Shown here piece by piece: positions 34,359 to 46,143 of a stretch of DNA of 64,000 bases. Source of the DNA: Diadema setosum (Eukaryota; Echinodermata; Echinoidea; Diadematoida; Diadematidae); contig CM067062.1 of the NCBI GenBank assembly GCA_033980235.1, forward strand, positions 12,233,991 to 12,297,990, written 5' to 3'. A model generated the notes under the pieces. It was given only the letters and a program-made list of their open reading frames with translations, made no database searches and was not told the origin of the DNA. Position numbers and translations under genes: made by a program. The stretch's first letter is position 1. Every line of letters begins with the position of its first letter.

Positions 34359-35210
34359 GCTTGTCAAGAGAGATGCCTTCCTTGCAGTATAACAACGCTT
34401 CAGAAACAGTATCGTACTCCATATTGTGCATGTTGATTTTGGGCGAGAGAGAAAAAGAAAGAGAGATGCGAAAACCCTTTGTTTTCTATTGTTTTTATTT
34501 TGATAGATTTATTGTCATTTATATTAAAAAGCACTTTAATGTTAATGCAGTATAAATGCAATTTTTAAACAATTTTGAATAATAATTCCGGCGTCAATAT
34601 TATGAACATGTTGGAATTTGCAGATGCGATATTCTTACATTAAGATTTCGGTTGTTTTTTATTGTTTTTTATTGGCTTTTATTGTAAATGGACAAAAAGA
34701 CAGAATGCTAATTTCATTCCACAGTATGTCTGAAATTTGTGTGTGACATTTGAAGGTGATTGCTTGAATATGAGATGCCGTTGCTATTATGGAGTTTGTG
34801 TGAGCATGTAAAATGTTCTGTCTGTGTAGAAGTTCATTGAACTTTGAGAGCGAATATATTTCAGTTTCATGTTTTTACAACTTATCAACTTAAAATTATC
34901 ATAACTTCGTCAAAATTAATTCAAAATTTACATACTATGTACCAAATGAAAGAGGATAAAATTCTCTACAAGATGAAATAATAAAATCATTTTGGGTTTT
35001 TGTCGAAAAGAACCTGATTTTGCCAGAGCCGGTCACATATGTATGCCCAGTTCAAAAGAAAATCTATCACATGACAATTTCATGATAGATAAACTTATAT
35101 AAGCATGCTCCTATACTTCTATGAATGTGGTGTATGGTGAAAAGTGAACATTGGCAGTGAGAGCTTAGGTATATTGTGACCTCCTCTTTTACATCTCCGT
35201 CTTATAATAG

Positions 35211-35593
35211 GAAGAAGAAGAAAGCCTTGAAGAAACGGGTGCTGTTCGTTATTCCGAAGGTTCGATATTCCGAAGGTTCGTTATTCCGAAGGTTCGTTAA
35301 TCCGAAACACGCAAATTCCCTATACCTAGAGGTTCGTTAATCCGAAAATGAAAAAGGGTTCGTTAATCCGAACATTTGTGGCGTTATTCCAAAGGTTCGT
35401 TATTCCTAAGATTTGTTCATCCGAAAATGAAATTCGGAAAAACGAACCTTCGGAATAAAGAATCTTCGGACTGAAGAGCCTTCGGAATAACGAACCTTCG
35501 GAATAACGAGCTGTAACCGGAGAAACACCCCGTCAAGCGAGACACGATCCTGACGCTGCCCAAGCAGGACCTACAGAGAGCCAAGAGGAAAAG
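35211..35593 (+). pseudogene. DDX52 exon 13 remnant, unit 2, split by a foldback element
   Basis: Matches DDX52 exon 13 from acceptor to the AAAAG|GTGAGTTTATGGG donor, but a 282 bp element sits in the middle (35237-35518). No other DDX52 exon accompanies it: the exon 14 region is replaced by unrelated DNA. It also carries an AGG to CTG codon change. It is a duplicated fragment, not a second helicase gene. Confidence 0.85.
35237..35518. mobile_element. Foldback element, ATTCCGAAGG family, in pseudo-exon 13 of unit 2
   Basis: 282 bp, starting GGGTGCTGTTCGTTATTCCG and ending TAACGAGCTGTAACC, so the ends are imperfect inverted repeats. The body is almost wholly made of TTCGTTATTCCGAAGG words and their inverse. 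Flanks are GAAGAAAC (35229-35236) and GGAGAAAC (35519-35526), an 8-bp target duplication with one mismatch; the intact DDX52 exon has a single GGAGAAAC. An 8-bp duplication fits hAT-type transposition (inference). Confidence 0.8.
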
Positions 35594-36356
35594 GTGAGTT
35601 TATGGGTCCACACAGAAGCCCCTGTAGCTCATCATCCTGATTTTGTCCCTCCTAATGGGGGAGACTGGATTTATCTCACTCTGACAGCAACTGCTCATAC
35701 TCCCTTATCGCCATGATCTCCCCTGAATTGGGATGTACTCCTTTTTTCAATCCAACCTTCTCAAGCTACTGTTCCACCTTTTAATTCAACACCTTCTTCT
35801 GTAGTCCTATTGTAGTCTTTTTGCACATGGCGTAATATCTCATGATTAAGTAGAAATAAATTTATTATTCAGGGAAAAACCATTGTAGGGGTGCACCTTG
35901 TAAACGAGCTCGAAAACAGTATCACCTGTCCTTGGATGAGCAAATAAAAAGTGCTACCTCATGTAGTCTCAGTGCTGGATACCTGTGAAGTTTGCGTCTA
36001 CACTTAGTGTAGGTTTAGGTCGAGGAGCCTTGCTCATTAAAATCCTTTCTCGTGAAGCAGGCTACAAACAAGTGTGAAATTGTTGAGCTGATAACGGCAG
36101 GCCCGGGAGTGTGCAGACTTGGAAATCTGAAAGCTGCTCATGCAATGAAGCAAATGAAAAGAATTTGGGACTAGCTAGTAAAATTTATAAGATGCTGACT
36201 TCTGGCAGTGAAAAAAATACACAGAATGTTGCATAGTACATTTTCTGGGTCGACTTTAGGATGCATTAGATTCATTTCAAAGCCAAGGCAACCTTTCATG
36301 GGAATGCCAGAAATCTCTTCTTGATACATTACAGGAATAACTGATTATTACGGAGA

Positions 36357-36375
36357 AACACACACACACACACAC

Positions 36376-36420
<45 letters not shown>
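36357..36420. repeat. CA microsatellite, unit 2
   Basis: Nearly pure CA tract with a single CG interruption. An equivalent shorter tract is in unit 3 (about 45500-45532). Confidence 0.9.
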
Positions 36421-36422
<2 letters not shown>

Positions 36423-36695
36423 AAAGAAAGGTACAGCTTGACAGAGGGCTAAAGACAAAAAGCGAAGCAGGAGCATTATGCATGTGGATTGCTAGTGATG
36501 GTTGACCAGTTGATCAGTCAATCAAGACCATGAAAATTTAGCCCTGGTTTAGGTTCTGTGTACACGTAGCTCCTTTCCCCTCCACAGACGGCCTAGGACC
36601 ACCTCCAGAAATGACATGAAACCATGGCACTCGCTTTGCACCTGATGGCAGATAAACTGCTGACTCTCTTAACTAAATAAATGTTCTTAGAGCAT

Positions 36696-36729
<34 letters not shown>

Positions 36730-38689
36730 AAAAATTCAAATAAGGACATGCAATTGATACACCTTTGTTTGTAGCAACCAATAGCCTTGTATATATGAGT
36801 ACACTAATAGTAGTTGGGGGGAGTTGTACACAGTGACAAATCCTATTGTTGTTCAGCATCAATAAACAATGTAACATGATAGACCTAGGTTGTCTCCTGG
36901 ATTGAACAGGGGGCACAAGGCAAAGACAAAGGACAACACAGAAAAACATGTAAATACATCATGCATTGTAAAAAAAAAACACACACACACTCAGTACAGT
37001 TACGTACTCACAAACAAATTTACCAAAGATACATTTATGCACAAACAAATTAAAATATGCAATTTTATCCATCATAAAACCGTGATTATTCATGGGATTT
37101 TATTTTTTTCTTTTCCTCGTCAGTCTTTACATAAATCTTATTCATTGCCAACTGTCTTGGGCAAAACAGGCGTAAGAATGAAACCAGGAAACTCCTCAGT
37201 TTCTTCTTTTCTGACATGCTGTGGGTTTTTTTTTTCTTACTATATCCTGTGATAGGAGGGAAATGGCTTAGGAACCCTCATGACATTGCCATAGAAGGAA
37301 ATGAGTCATCTTAAAACATTTTCTATGGCCGATCAACCTTTTCTCTGCTGGGGTCCTTGGACAGTATATGCACTACTATGGGACTTTTTTGGCCAGTCAG
37401 CGCTGAAAGCACACAATAGTTAAATCTTCCATACATTGCTGCACTTCACCATCCAACATCACAGTTACTATACTGGTATCACATTGCTTCCAGCAAAGTG
37501 CCTGGGAAAGTTAAGAATGATGATCTCCACAGGGTGTTTCAGACTTGTGTAGCTGAAGACACTGATAATGTATATAGGAGAGGCAGAAGAATAGAACAGA
37601 TGGGGAAAAAAAAACTCTTAGGAAGTTGGACGACACTAAGTAAAGCATTGCCACTCGTGCATTTTCAAACCAGGATATTGCTTTTGGTATTCTCTTTTTT
37701 GTGTGTGTGTGTCTTGTGTTATTTCTTGTCAATCTGTCTAATTTCTTTTTTTTTTAATATATATCTATTGAACCTTTTATGTCTCATTAATTTTTTTTTT
37801 TTTTTTTAGAGATACATCTCAATGAATAGTGTTGCTAATGTACCCAAGTGAGAAAAGAGAAAATTGTGAAGAAAAAACAACAACTATAGGTGATACAATC
37901 ATTAATCCATCCAATATGTGCCTTTGCTTCTTTTGTTTTTGTTTTTGTGGAACTTCCCATAAGTGTGTAGTAGGTACAAAGTTCTCGTGCTTCACCATGT
38001 GATTTAATTCTTAACATGACTGCAAGGCTTGAGAGAGTGGATAGATGAGCAGTATGTTGAGGAAAAAGTTTTTATTCTAAAAATAAGTCCTGGGTGCAGC
38101 AATTAAGGAAATGGGAAGAGAATCATGGAGAGAGAGAGGAGGGAGAGAGAACACAACTAGTGACCTTTAACCTTGCTTCTACTTCCTGTTTTGTCAGACT
38201 GAAATGTAGTCAGTGACTAGAATAAATGCATACGTTTTAATTATTGTCGGCAGATCATAAGGATATTGTTATCGAATACAATGTACCTCCATTTACATCT
38301 TTTTTTTTTCTTTTCTTTTTTTTAGCATGTTCCTGAAAAAGCTGAGCTTGCGTGATGATTTGTCTTTTCAGTTTGTTACATGTATTTCAAAAAATTGTTT
38401 ATCAAATTTGGCTGTGGCTTCAAGTTTGTATTGAAGAGTAGCTTAGAAACACACAAACACACACCCACACAGTCCCAACACTGACTGACACAATGGTTAA
38501 AGGATCAATTATATGTAGGCAGACTGACACACTGCCCTTGTTATATTTTGTCCATATTTCCTTTGTATTTTTTTTTCCAGGCTGCTGTTGATGGTAGACA
38601 CCCATGATCATGATGTCCAATGTACATGCAAGATTGTGTATTTCGTGTGATTATGAAAGCATGGGTTTATTTTGATGAGAGAAACAGGA

Positions 38690-38761
38690 TTGTGTGTGTG
38701 TGTGTGTATGTGTGTGTATGGGTGTGTGTGCGTGTGTGTGTGTGTGTGTGGACAGAGAGAT

Positions 38762-38801
<40 letters not shown>

Positions 38802-38822
38802 AGAGAGGGAGAGGGAAAGAAG
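38690..38822. repeat. TG tract followed by GA tract, unit 2
   Basis: Imperfect TG repeat (about 38691-38750) followed by a GA-rich tract (38757-38822). Equivalent tracts are at 48229-48345 in unit 3. Confidence 0.9.
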
Positions 38823-39442
38823 GAGATGGACGGATTGAATGTCAGATGGATGAATGCACTGTAGGCCGATATACACTATCTTATGTGTATTCTATGGGTA
38901 GGACATCGTTATCATCAATATTATTAGACTTGTACTATTGTCAACACTGTCGATATCTTCATCATTATCCTAGTTTAATATCTAACATGCACTGAATATT
39001 CGATATCTACATCCTAACCATCACCAGTATCATCACAACCATCACCACCATCATCGACATCATCATCAGTATCGTCGTCCAAGTCAATGCCAAGTGACCT
39101 TGGCAATGAGGTAGACAACCTCGTGATCACACAGCAATTACTTGTACGTTTCTCCACCGCGATGAAAAGGGTTATTACAATAATTGTAGGGCAGAAGCCT
39201 GTAAATGCATGCTACCTGTAAAAGCAGCAGTGGAGAGATGGTGCCGAACATAATCATACACCAAGAACACATACAAACAGGCACAAACGCAGGCACACAC
39301 ACACACACACATACATACACGAAACATACATTGTGTTCCTAATTTCAACCACCTGCAAACAACTCCAACTTGATACATGTGGAAACTATACAAAATGCAA
39401 TATCAGTCTCGATTAACTTGCAGACGGTGTAACGAAAACACG

Positions 39443-39448
39443 TTTATT
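39443..39448 (-). terminator. AATAAA poly(A) signal, family gene 2
   Basis: AATAAA on the minus strand, about 235 nt after the gene 2 stop, at the same relative place as in gene 1. Confidence 0.55.
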
Positions 39449-39681
39449 CTTAGCCAAGCATTGACAGAAAAGAGCCAAAACAAAAGCTAAGAAAAAAGAA
39501 TACAATCATTAACAAAAATGTCGTATTAATCACTTACGATTAAATAGCATGAAATTTGTCGTATTCAATAACTTAACGATCAAATAACAACTTTACAGGC
39601 ATGCTAGTCTATGGTAGGAATAAATAGCGTATCATGACCATGGTGAGTGAGAATGATTGACGAGGAGTTCGAGCAACCAGT

Positions 39682-42581
39682 CTAGTCGGTGTCAGATGTC
39701 TCTACCGACGTCGAGTCGGATGCCGACGAGGTGGAGTTCGAGGAATCTTCGTCCTGACGTCGAAAACGGTATCCTGAAACGACGAGCAAAAACACATGAA
39801 GAATAAAGATGATAGAATTACATCTTTAAGCGAAAGTGTGGACTTTAAATGACAAAAGAAAGAAAAAAAGAAGGAAGAAGAATATGATACGCAAACAGAG
39901 ACATCACAGAACGGGAAAGAAGGGAAATTTAGAAAGAGTTTGTGCGTTTGAGTATGTAAGTGTGTATAATTATGTTTGTGTGTACAGAAGGTGAATAGGA
40001 GAAAACAACAAGGAACTACACAATTTGTATAACCGACACAGGAGGAACAGGGCTTTAGCGAGAGAGACAGACAAGAGGGAAAGAGAGATAGAGGGAGAGA
40101 AAAAAAAAGATAAAAGCAAATAATGTATGCTGAGACAGAAAACGTATCTACATGTACTACCAAGCAAAGTACAGATCCATAGCTTTAAGCATGTTTCGGT
40201 ACAACATTCACCACTATATCGCACAGAAAGATTTCGATGCCATATTCCAGTGATCTTTGTCGACAGTATTCACAATTTTGTCTTGGCTACTATTGTTTGA
40301 TCGCTATAAGAATAGCCCCCTCCCCTCCTGCCCCCCCCCCCAAAAAAAAAAATGAAAAGGGCAAATTCATGTGCAGAGCTTTCGCTGACGAGACTTGGTT
40401 TTTGTTTTGTAACTTCAGAAATGATTATAATCACTATAATAAATTGATACTTTTATTAGTCATCAAATACAAAGCACATTTATTACTACAAGCAGAAAGT
40501 GACAGAATTCCACAAGAATTTTGGCACTGAAAAGAATTGTAAAAAGACCGCGTATGCTACTGTAAGTAGTAGATGGTACTCACCACTATAGTGCATGTCA
40601 GGGGGGCATTTCATGAAGGAACTTGTCGGATAAAATGTCCGACAAGTCAATTATATCCGAAAAGTTCAGAGAAATCAGCAAATCAGACTAAAAAATTTCT
40701 CAAAACTTGTCGGATATAATCGACTTGTCAGATATTTTATCCGACAAGTTCCTTCGTGAAATGCCCCCCAGATGTAACATCATAATACCAGCACTCTTTC
40801 GATAAACTTTGTTGTTTTTCTCTAGAAAACTTTTCATCTTTAAAGTTTACTATAATTACAGTGCAGTCTGGTCATAACAAACAAGTTGGGACATTCGAAA
40901 TAATTTGATATATTAAAGTTGAGGAGAAACTTTGCGGCAAGAAGAACTATTGTTATGACGAGAGTTTGTAATGCCAGTATACTTTAAAACGCCAGTCCAC
41001 TGTATCTTTCTTGAAAGAAAACTTTGGTGAAAATAAATCCTTCAGATTCATATTACCTGAAGTAGTCATATCTTTACCGTAATTTTATCTTTTTCTTTAA
41101 AGTAGGCTACTCTTTGAATATTCTTTTTTATTTTCTTTCTTTCCTGCATATTTTCATGTGAACATGGTTGATTTGTCATTTTGATTTGCTGTGTGCAAGT
41201 GGAGAAATGAGATAATCCGAACTGAACTGAAATGAAACGAAGTGTTCGTCTCTCTAGACTTACGCTGCGGGGGGCACTCCGTGACGTCACGCATATCAAG
41301 ACTGCAAACGTAGTACAGCACATGGCAGGCGGACTTCAGAGCTTTAGTGGTGGAACCCTTGCAGAACTCCGCGCCGTCAGCCCTGTACAACAGCTCCTGC
41401 ATCTCTGGGGTTGTTTCGAAAGCTGTCGACGAACAACCCGTCTCGGTATACCCCTCGCACAGCGCGGCGAATTTCAGAGATATGGTCGTGTCCTTCGCGG
41501 GTGCTGCAAGTGAAGAGAAAATTCCAAATTATTTCCTTTAGCAATTTGCAAATTATTGAGAAAAAAAAGGAATAAGCAACGTGATTGCCAACCAAAATTT
41601 TAGCCCAAATGCTCATATGGTTACAATTCTCCTAGCAACGCATGATTCGGTGTTTAAAAGTCGCGTGATGAGAAAACTCTGTTTGTTTGTTTTTTTTAGG
41701 TTGACGGTATAAATTGCACATTACTCTCTAAAAAAAAAAAATCGAGTGAAAATATTCACTCTTAAAGGAGTGAATACAAAAAAGAGTGAATTTAGAGTGA
41801 AATTGGGGTGAATTTTGAGTGAAAATGTTCATTTTCACTAGAGTGACCTCAAGGATTACTCCAAAATCTTCGAGTGATCCCTTTGGCCTTTGGTGGTGAC
41901 TTACCTGACGCTGAATACGCAGAGAAATACGCCACCAGGCACAGGCAGACGGCGAGTGAGAGCTTCATCTGCATGGGAGATGATGGGCAAGAAGACATTA
42001 ATGGAGGCGTTTCTAACAGAGAATCCGTACGATACACAGTGCGATGTTATGATCATATGAAATCACAGAAGATAACCATGCAGGTTAGGAAATGCTCTTA
42101 ATCTTATCAACTGCTCCTCGGTAAAATTATTCGATTCAAATCACTTTACGTATGAACTTGATACAAACTGAACATGCTATAGGTGAATATGCATGGACAT
42201 ATAATACACACCTAGAGAGTACTGTGCAGGATAGTATTTAGCTGAACTTTCATTTCAGCAAAAATACTTAAAAGCAACATCAAACGCAGACCTTCACTTG
42301 CCCGCATATTTGCGCACACCCTCATTTACTATCTCATTAATAAAAGCAGCATATAGTCTATATCATCAAAGCGGCATAGAGTATTATCGGTTGAAAGTCT
42401 GAAACACAGATGGAACAATACTTTAGGCAGTGATTTTTAGTTTAATAGATAAGACAAGCATACACACGGCGTATAGGTTTTTGTAAGGCGATTATATTAC
42501 TTTTGATCTCGATGAATTCCATGAGTATTCTCCTAGAGATCCCAAAGCAATGTCGATAAATCTTACCTTGCTGTTCTCCAT
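39682..42581 (-). CDS. Six-cysteine secreted protein family, gene 2
   Basis: Minus-strand exons: 42567-42581, 41905-41968, 41264-41503, 39682-39773; 411 nt, 136 aa, same exon lengths and phases as gene 1. The leader encodes MENSK; the signal exon is identical to gene 1. The cysteine exon keeps all six Cys and differs from gene 1 at few residues (TPEM for TPEL, TTKALKS for TTETLES). The RFRR site, NST sequon and TSDTD end are unchanged. TATATAAG (42730-42737) and AATAAA (39443-39448) are kept. The changes are substitutions between cysteines, not frameshifts, so the gene looks functional. Function unknown. Confidence 0.8.
40601..40769. mobile_element. 169 bp foldback MITE in gene 2 intron
   Basis: Near-perfect 48 bp inverted ends beginning GGGGGGCATTTCATGAAGGA and CTTGTCGGATAAAA, with a ~70 bp centre. 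The matching introns of genes 1 and 3 lack it (GTGTCTGATGTA is continuous there). No ORF. Confidence 0.8.
41725..41880. repeat. GAGTGAA-type insertion in gene 2 intron
   Basis: Same block as at 31865-32025 in gene 1, with a shorter A-run. Absent from gene 3. Confidence 0.55.
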
Positions 42582-42737
42582 TCTGCAGTGATGACTCCAA
42601 GACAGAATGCTCGGAAAGAAATTTTCACAAAGTATACCAAGTCCGAGAGAGAAGACAGCAAAGTTGGTTGTGTACTTTAAACTTGACTCCTGGTCACTGT
42701 GATTAACGATTCAGCGAGTGAGCTAGCCGCTTATATA
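42567..42737 (-). promoter_or_regulatory. TATA promoter and leader exon, family gene 2
   Basis: TATATAAG at 42730-42737 on the minus strand; leader exon ends GAACAGCAAG|GTAAG (edge 42567). ATG at 42579-42581 opens MENSK in frame with the signal exon. Confidence 0.65.
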
Positions 42738-44460
42738 GAGATTTTTCGGCGCAATCTTCCAATTGTTTCTCCCCCCAAAAATGATGAACACATCAAGGGC
42801 AGATGAGACAGGGTCTCCCAAAAGTAGTTAAAAACAATACACAGGGATATTCATACTGTTTACCTATTCATTACATTATTCATTTATTTGTTTGCTTATT
42901 TTTTGTTTGAGGTAAACAACATCATCACCCCGATCACAACTTTGATATACAGATCAAGGATGGGTACCCGACAGAGCTTTTGGCAGTGGCACATTGCTGC
43001 CAATCAGCAGAGAAATATGACACTCAACATCATTGTTGATTTTGACCTCCGCTTAATTCTAGCCGTTGGACGACTGGTTTCAATGGGATCTTTCGACATT
43101 TTGTTTCCATTGATTATTTCGTGATACCGTTCGCAGCTGTTTGTGACCAAAAAAAAAAAAAAAAAAAGAAAAAAAAGGAGAAAACAACTTAGTACTTCGG
43201 TCTTCACCTATAATTGCCAACGGAGCCATGATATTATGAAGGACCTAATGGTAAAGTCTTTTTTTTTTTAATACTTCTCAACTCTCTGAACAAATCTTTA
43301 GCTAATTTTGTTGTCCGCGGTTTTGGTTTTGTGTGAGTGTGAAGTGATCCTGGCAAGTATCAATTAGACAAATGTTACTCTGCGTATGTTTCATGTTTTA
43401 TGCAAGATATGACCCGTATATTTTGTTTTCATTAATGTGTCAAAGTGTAGGAGGAATGTGCGATGGAAGTATGACACTGTTAATATGTTGTCCCAAGTGT
43501 ATATGTATGGCTGTACTCTACACTGTACCTTTAAGTTCAATTTATGGCTGTACTGTACCTTTAAGTTCAATTTCTATTCATTTATCTTATCACTTTTTAA
43601 TCCAATACACTAGCTTGTCAAGAGAGATGCCTTCCTTGCAGTATAACAACGCTACAGAAACAGTATCGTACTCCATATTGTGCATGTTGATTTTGGGCGA
43701 GAGAGAAAAAGAAAGAGAGATGCGAAAACCCTTTGTTTTTTATTATTTTTATTTTGATAGTTTTATTGTCATTTATATTAAAAAAGCACTTTAATGTTAA
43801 TGCAGTATAAATGCAATTTTTAAACAATTTTGAATAATAATTCCGTCAATATTATGAACATGTTGGAATTTGCAGATGCGATATCCTTACATTAAGATTT
43901 CGGTTGTTTTTTATTGTTTTTTATCGGCTTTTATTGAAAATGGACAAAAAGGCAGAATGCTAATTTCATTCCACAGTATGTCTGAAATTTGTATGTGACA
44001 TTTGAAGGTGATTGCTTGAATATGAGATGCCGTTGCTATTATGGAGTTTGTGTGAGCATGTAAAATGTTCTGTCTGTGTAGAAGTTCATTGAACTTTGAG
44101 AGCGAATATATTTCAGTTTCATGTTTTTACAACTTATCAACTTAAAATTATCATAACTTCGTCAAAATTAATTCAAAATTTACATACTATGTACCAAATG
44201 AAAGAAGATAAAATTCTCTACAAGATGAAATAATAAAATCATTTTTGGTTTTTGTCGAAAAGAACCTGATTTTGCCAGAGCCGGTCACATATGTATGCCC
44301 AGTTCAAAAGAAAATCTATCACATGACAATTTCATGATAGATAAACTTATATAAGCATGCTCCTACTTCTATGAATGTGGTGTATGGTGAAAAGTGAACA
44401 TTGGCAGTGAGAGCTTAGGTATATTGTGACCTCCTCTTTTACATCTCCGTCTTATAATAG

Positions 44461-44740
44461 GAAGAAGAAGAAAGCCTTGAAGAAACGGGTGCTGTTCGTT
44501 ATTCCGAAGGTTCGATATTCCGAAGGTTCGTTATTCCAAAGGTTCGTTATTCCGAAGATTTGTTCATCTGAAAATGAAATTCGGAAAAACGAACCTTCGG
44601 AATAAAGAATCTTCGGACTGAAGAGCCTTCGGAATAACGAACCTTCGGAATAACGAGCTGTAACCGGAGAAACACCCCGTCAAGCGAGACACGATCCTGA
44701 CGCTGCCCAAGCAGGACCTACAGAGAGCCAAGAGGAAAAG
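44461..44740 (+). pseudogene. DDX52 exon 13 remnant, unit 3, split by a foldback element
   Basis: Same remnant as at 35211-35593, with the same element at the same site and the same AGG to CTG change, so units 2 and 3 derive from one already interrupted copy. The element inside is shorter here (44487-44665). Confidence 0.85.
44487..44665. mobile_element. Foldback element, ATTCCGAAGG family, internally deleted copy
   Basis: 179 bp, same ends and flanks as 35237-35518 but lacking about 100 bp of the interior. The shared insertion site shows common descent rather than a second insertion. Confidence 0.8.
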
Positions 44741-45499
44741 GTGAGTTTATGGGTCCACACAGAAGCCCCTGTAGCTCATCATCCTGATTTTGTCCCTCCT
44801 AATGGGGGAGACTGGATTTATCTCACTCTGACAGCAACTGCTCATACTCCCTTATCGCCATGATCTCCCCTGAATTGGGATGTACTCCTTTTTTCAATCC
44901 AACCTTCTCAAGCTACTGTTCCACCTTTTAATTCAACACCTTCTTCTGTAGTCCTATTGTAGTCTTTTTGCACATGGCGTAATATCTCATGATTAAGTAG
45001 AAATAAATTTATTATTCAGGGAAAAACCATTGTAGGGGTGCACCTTGTAAACGAGCTCGAAAACATTATCACCTGTCCTTGGATGAGCAAATAAAAAGTG
45101 CTACCTCATGTAGTCTCAGTGCTGGATACCTGTGAAGTTTGCGAGTAGGTTTAGGTCGAGGAGCCTTGCTCATTAAAATCCTTTCTCGTGAAGCAGGCTA
45201 CAAACAAGTGTGAAATTGTTGAGCTGATAACGGCAGGCCCGGGAGTGTGCAGACTTGGAAATCTGCAAGCTGCTCATGCAATGAAGCAAATGAAAAGAAT
45301 TTGGGACTAGCTAGTAAAATTTATAAGATGCTGACTTCTGGCAGTGAAAAAAAAATACACAGAATGTTGCATAGTAAATTTTCTGGGTCGACTTTAGGAT
45401 GCATTAGATTCATTTCAAAGCCAAGGCAACCTTTCATGGGAATGCCAGAAATCTCTTCTTGATACATTACAGGAGTAACTGACTGATTATTATGGAGAT

Positions 45500-45532
<33 letters not shown>

Positions 45533-46085
45533 AAATAAAGAAAGGTACAGCTTGACAGAGGGCTAAAGACAAAAAGCGAAGTAGGAGCATTATGACAACA
45601 AAAGATGCAGTGGATTGCTAGTGATGTTTGACCAGTTGATCAGTCAATCAAGACTATGAAAATTTAGCCTTGGTTTAGGTTCTGTGTACATGTAGCTAAT
45701 TTCCCCTCCACAGACGGCCTAGGACCACCTCCAGAAATGACATGAAACCATGGCACTCGCTTTGCACCTGATGGCAGATAAACTGCTGACTCTCTTATCT
45801 AAATAAATGTTCTCAGAGCATTTGTTGTTGTTGTTGTTGTAAAAATTCAAATAAGGACATGCAATTGATACACCTTTGTTTGTAGCAACCAATAGCTTTG
45901 TATGAGTACACTAGTAGTTGGGGGGAGTTGTACACAGTGACAAATCCTATTGTTGTTCAGCATTCTTTATTATATCAATAAACAATGTAACATGAAAGGC
46001 CTAGGTTGTCTCCTGGATTGAACAGGAGGCACAAGGCAAAGACAAAGGACAATACAGAAAAACATGTAAATACATCATACATTGT

Positions 46086-46086
<1 letters not shown>

Positions 46087-46141
<55 letters not shown>
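46087..46141. repeat. CA microsatellite, unit 3
   Basis: Pure CA tract of about 54 bp. At the same place unit 2 has only a short CA stretch (about 36979-36990), so it has expanded in unit 3. Confidence 0.9.

Positions 46142-46143
<2 letters not shown>

Larger units (their letters stand above)
24257..35045. repeat. Segmental duplication unit 1
   Basis: First of three head-to-tail units. It starts in DDX52 intron 12 (the word AAAGAAAATCTATCACATGA) and ends where that word reappears at about 35045, directly after GCCGGTCACATATGTATGCC. It contains DDX52 exons 13-14, a transcribed or intergenic stretch with shared non-coding words (27240-28850), and family gene 1. Private features are the intron-12 LINE and the 531 bp MITE at 33826. 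Stretches 26849-29700 and 32885-35045 contain no supportable gene. Confidence 0.8.
35046..44290. repeat. Segmental duplication unit 2
   Basis: Second unit, about 9.2 kb, highly similar to unit 3 and to most of unit 1. It contains the split DDX52 exon 13 remnant, a block at 35966-36620 that replaces the exon 14 region (shared with unit 3, absent from unit 1), shared non-coding DNA, and family gene 2. Private feature: the 169 bp foldback element at 40601. Stretches 36620-39440 and 42740-44290 hold microsatellites and low-complexity sequence but no supportable gene. Confidence 0.85.

Noticed and set aside
35211..44740. Second and third DDX52 genes
   Set aside because: Only exon 13 is present, interrupted by a foldback element, without helicase core exons.
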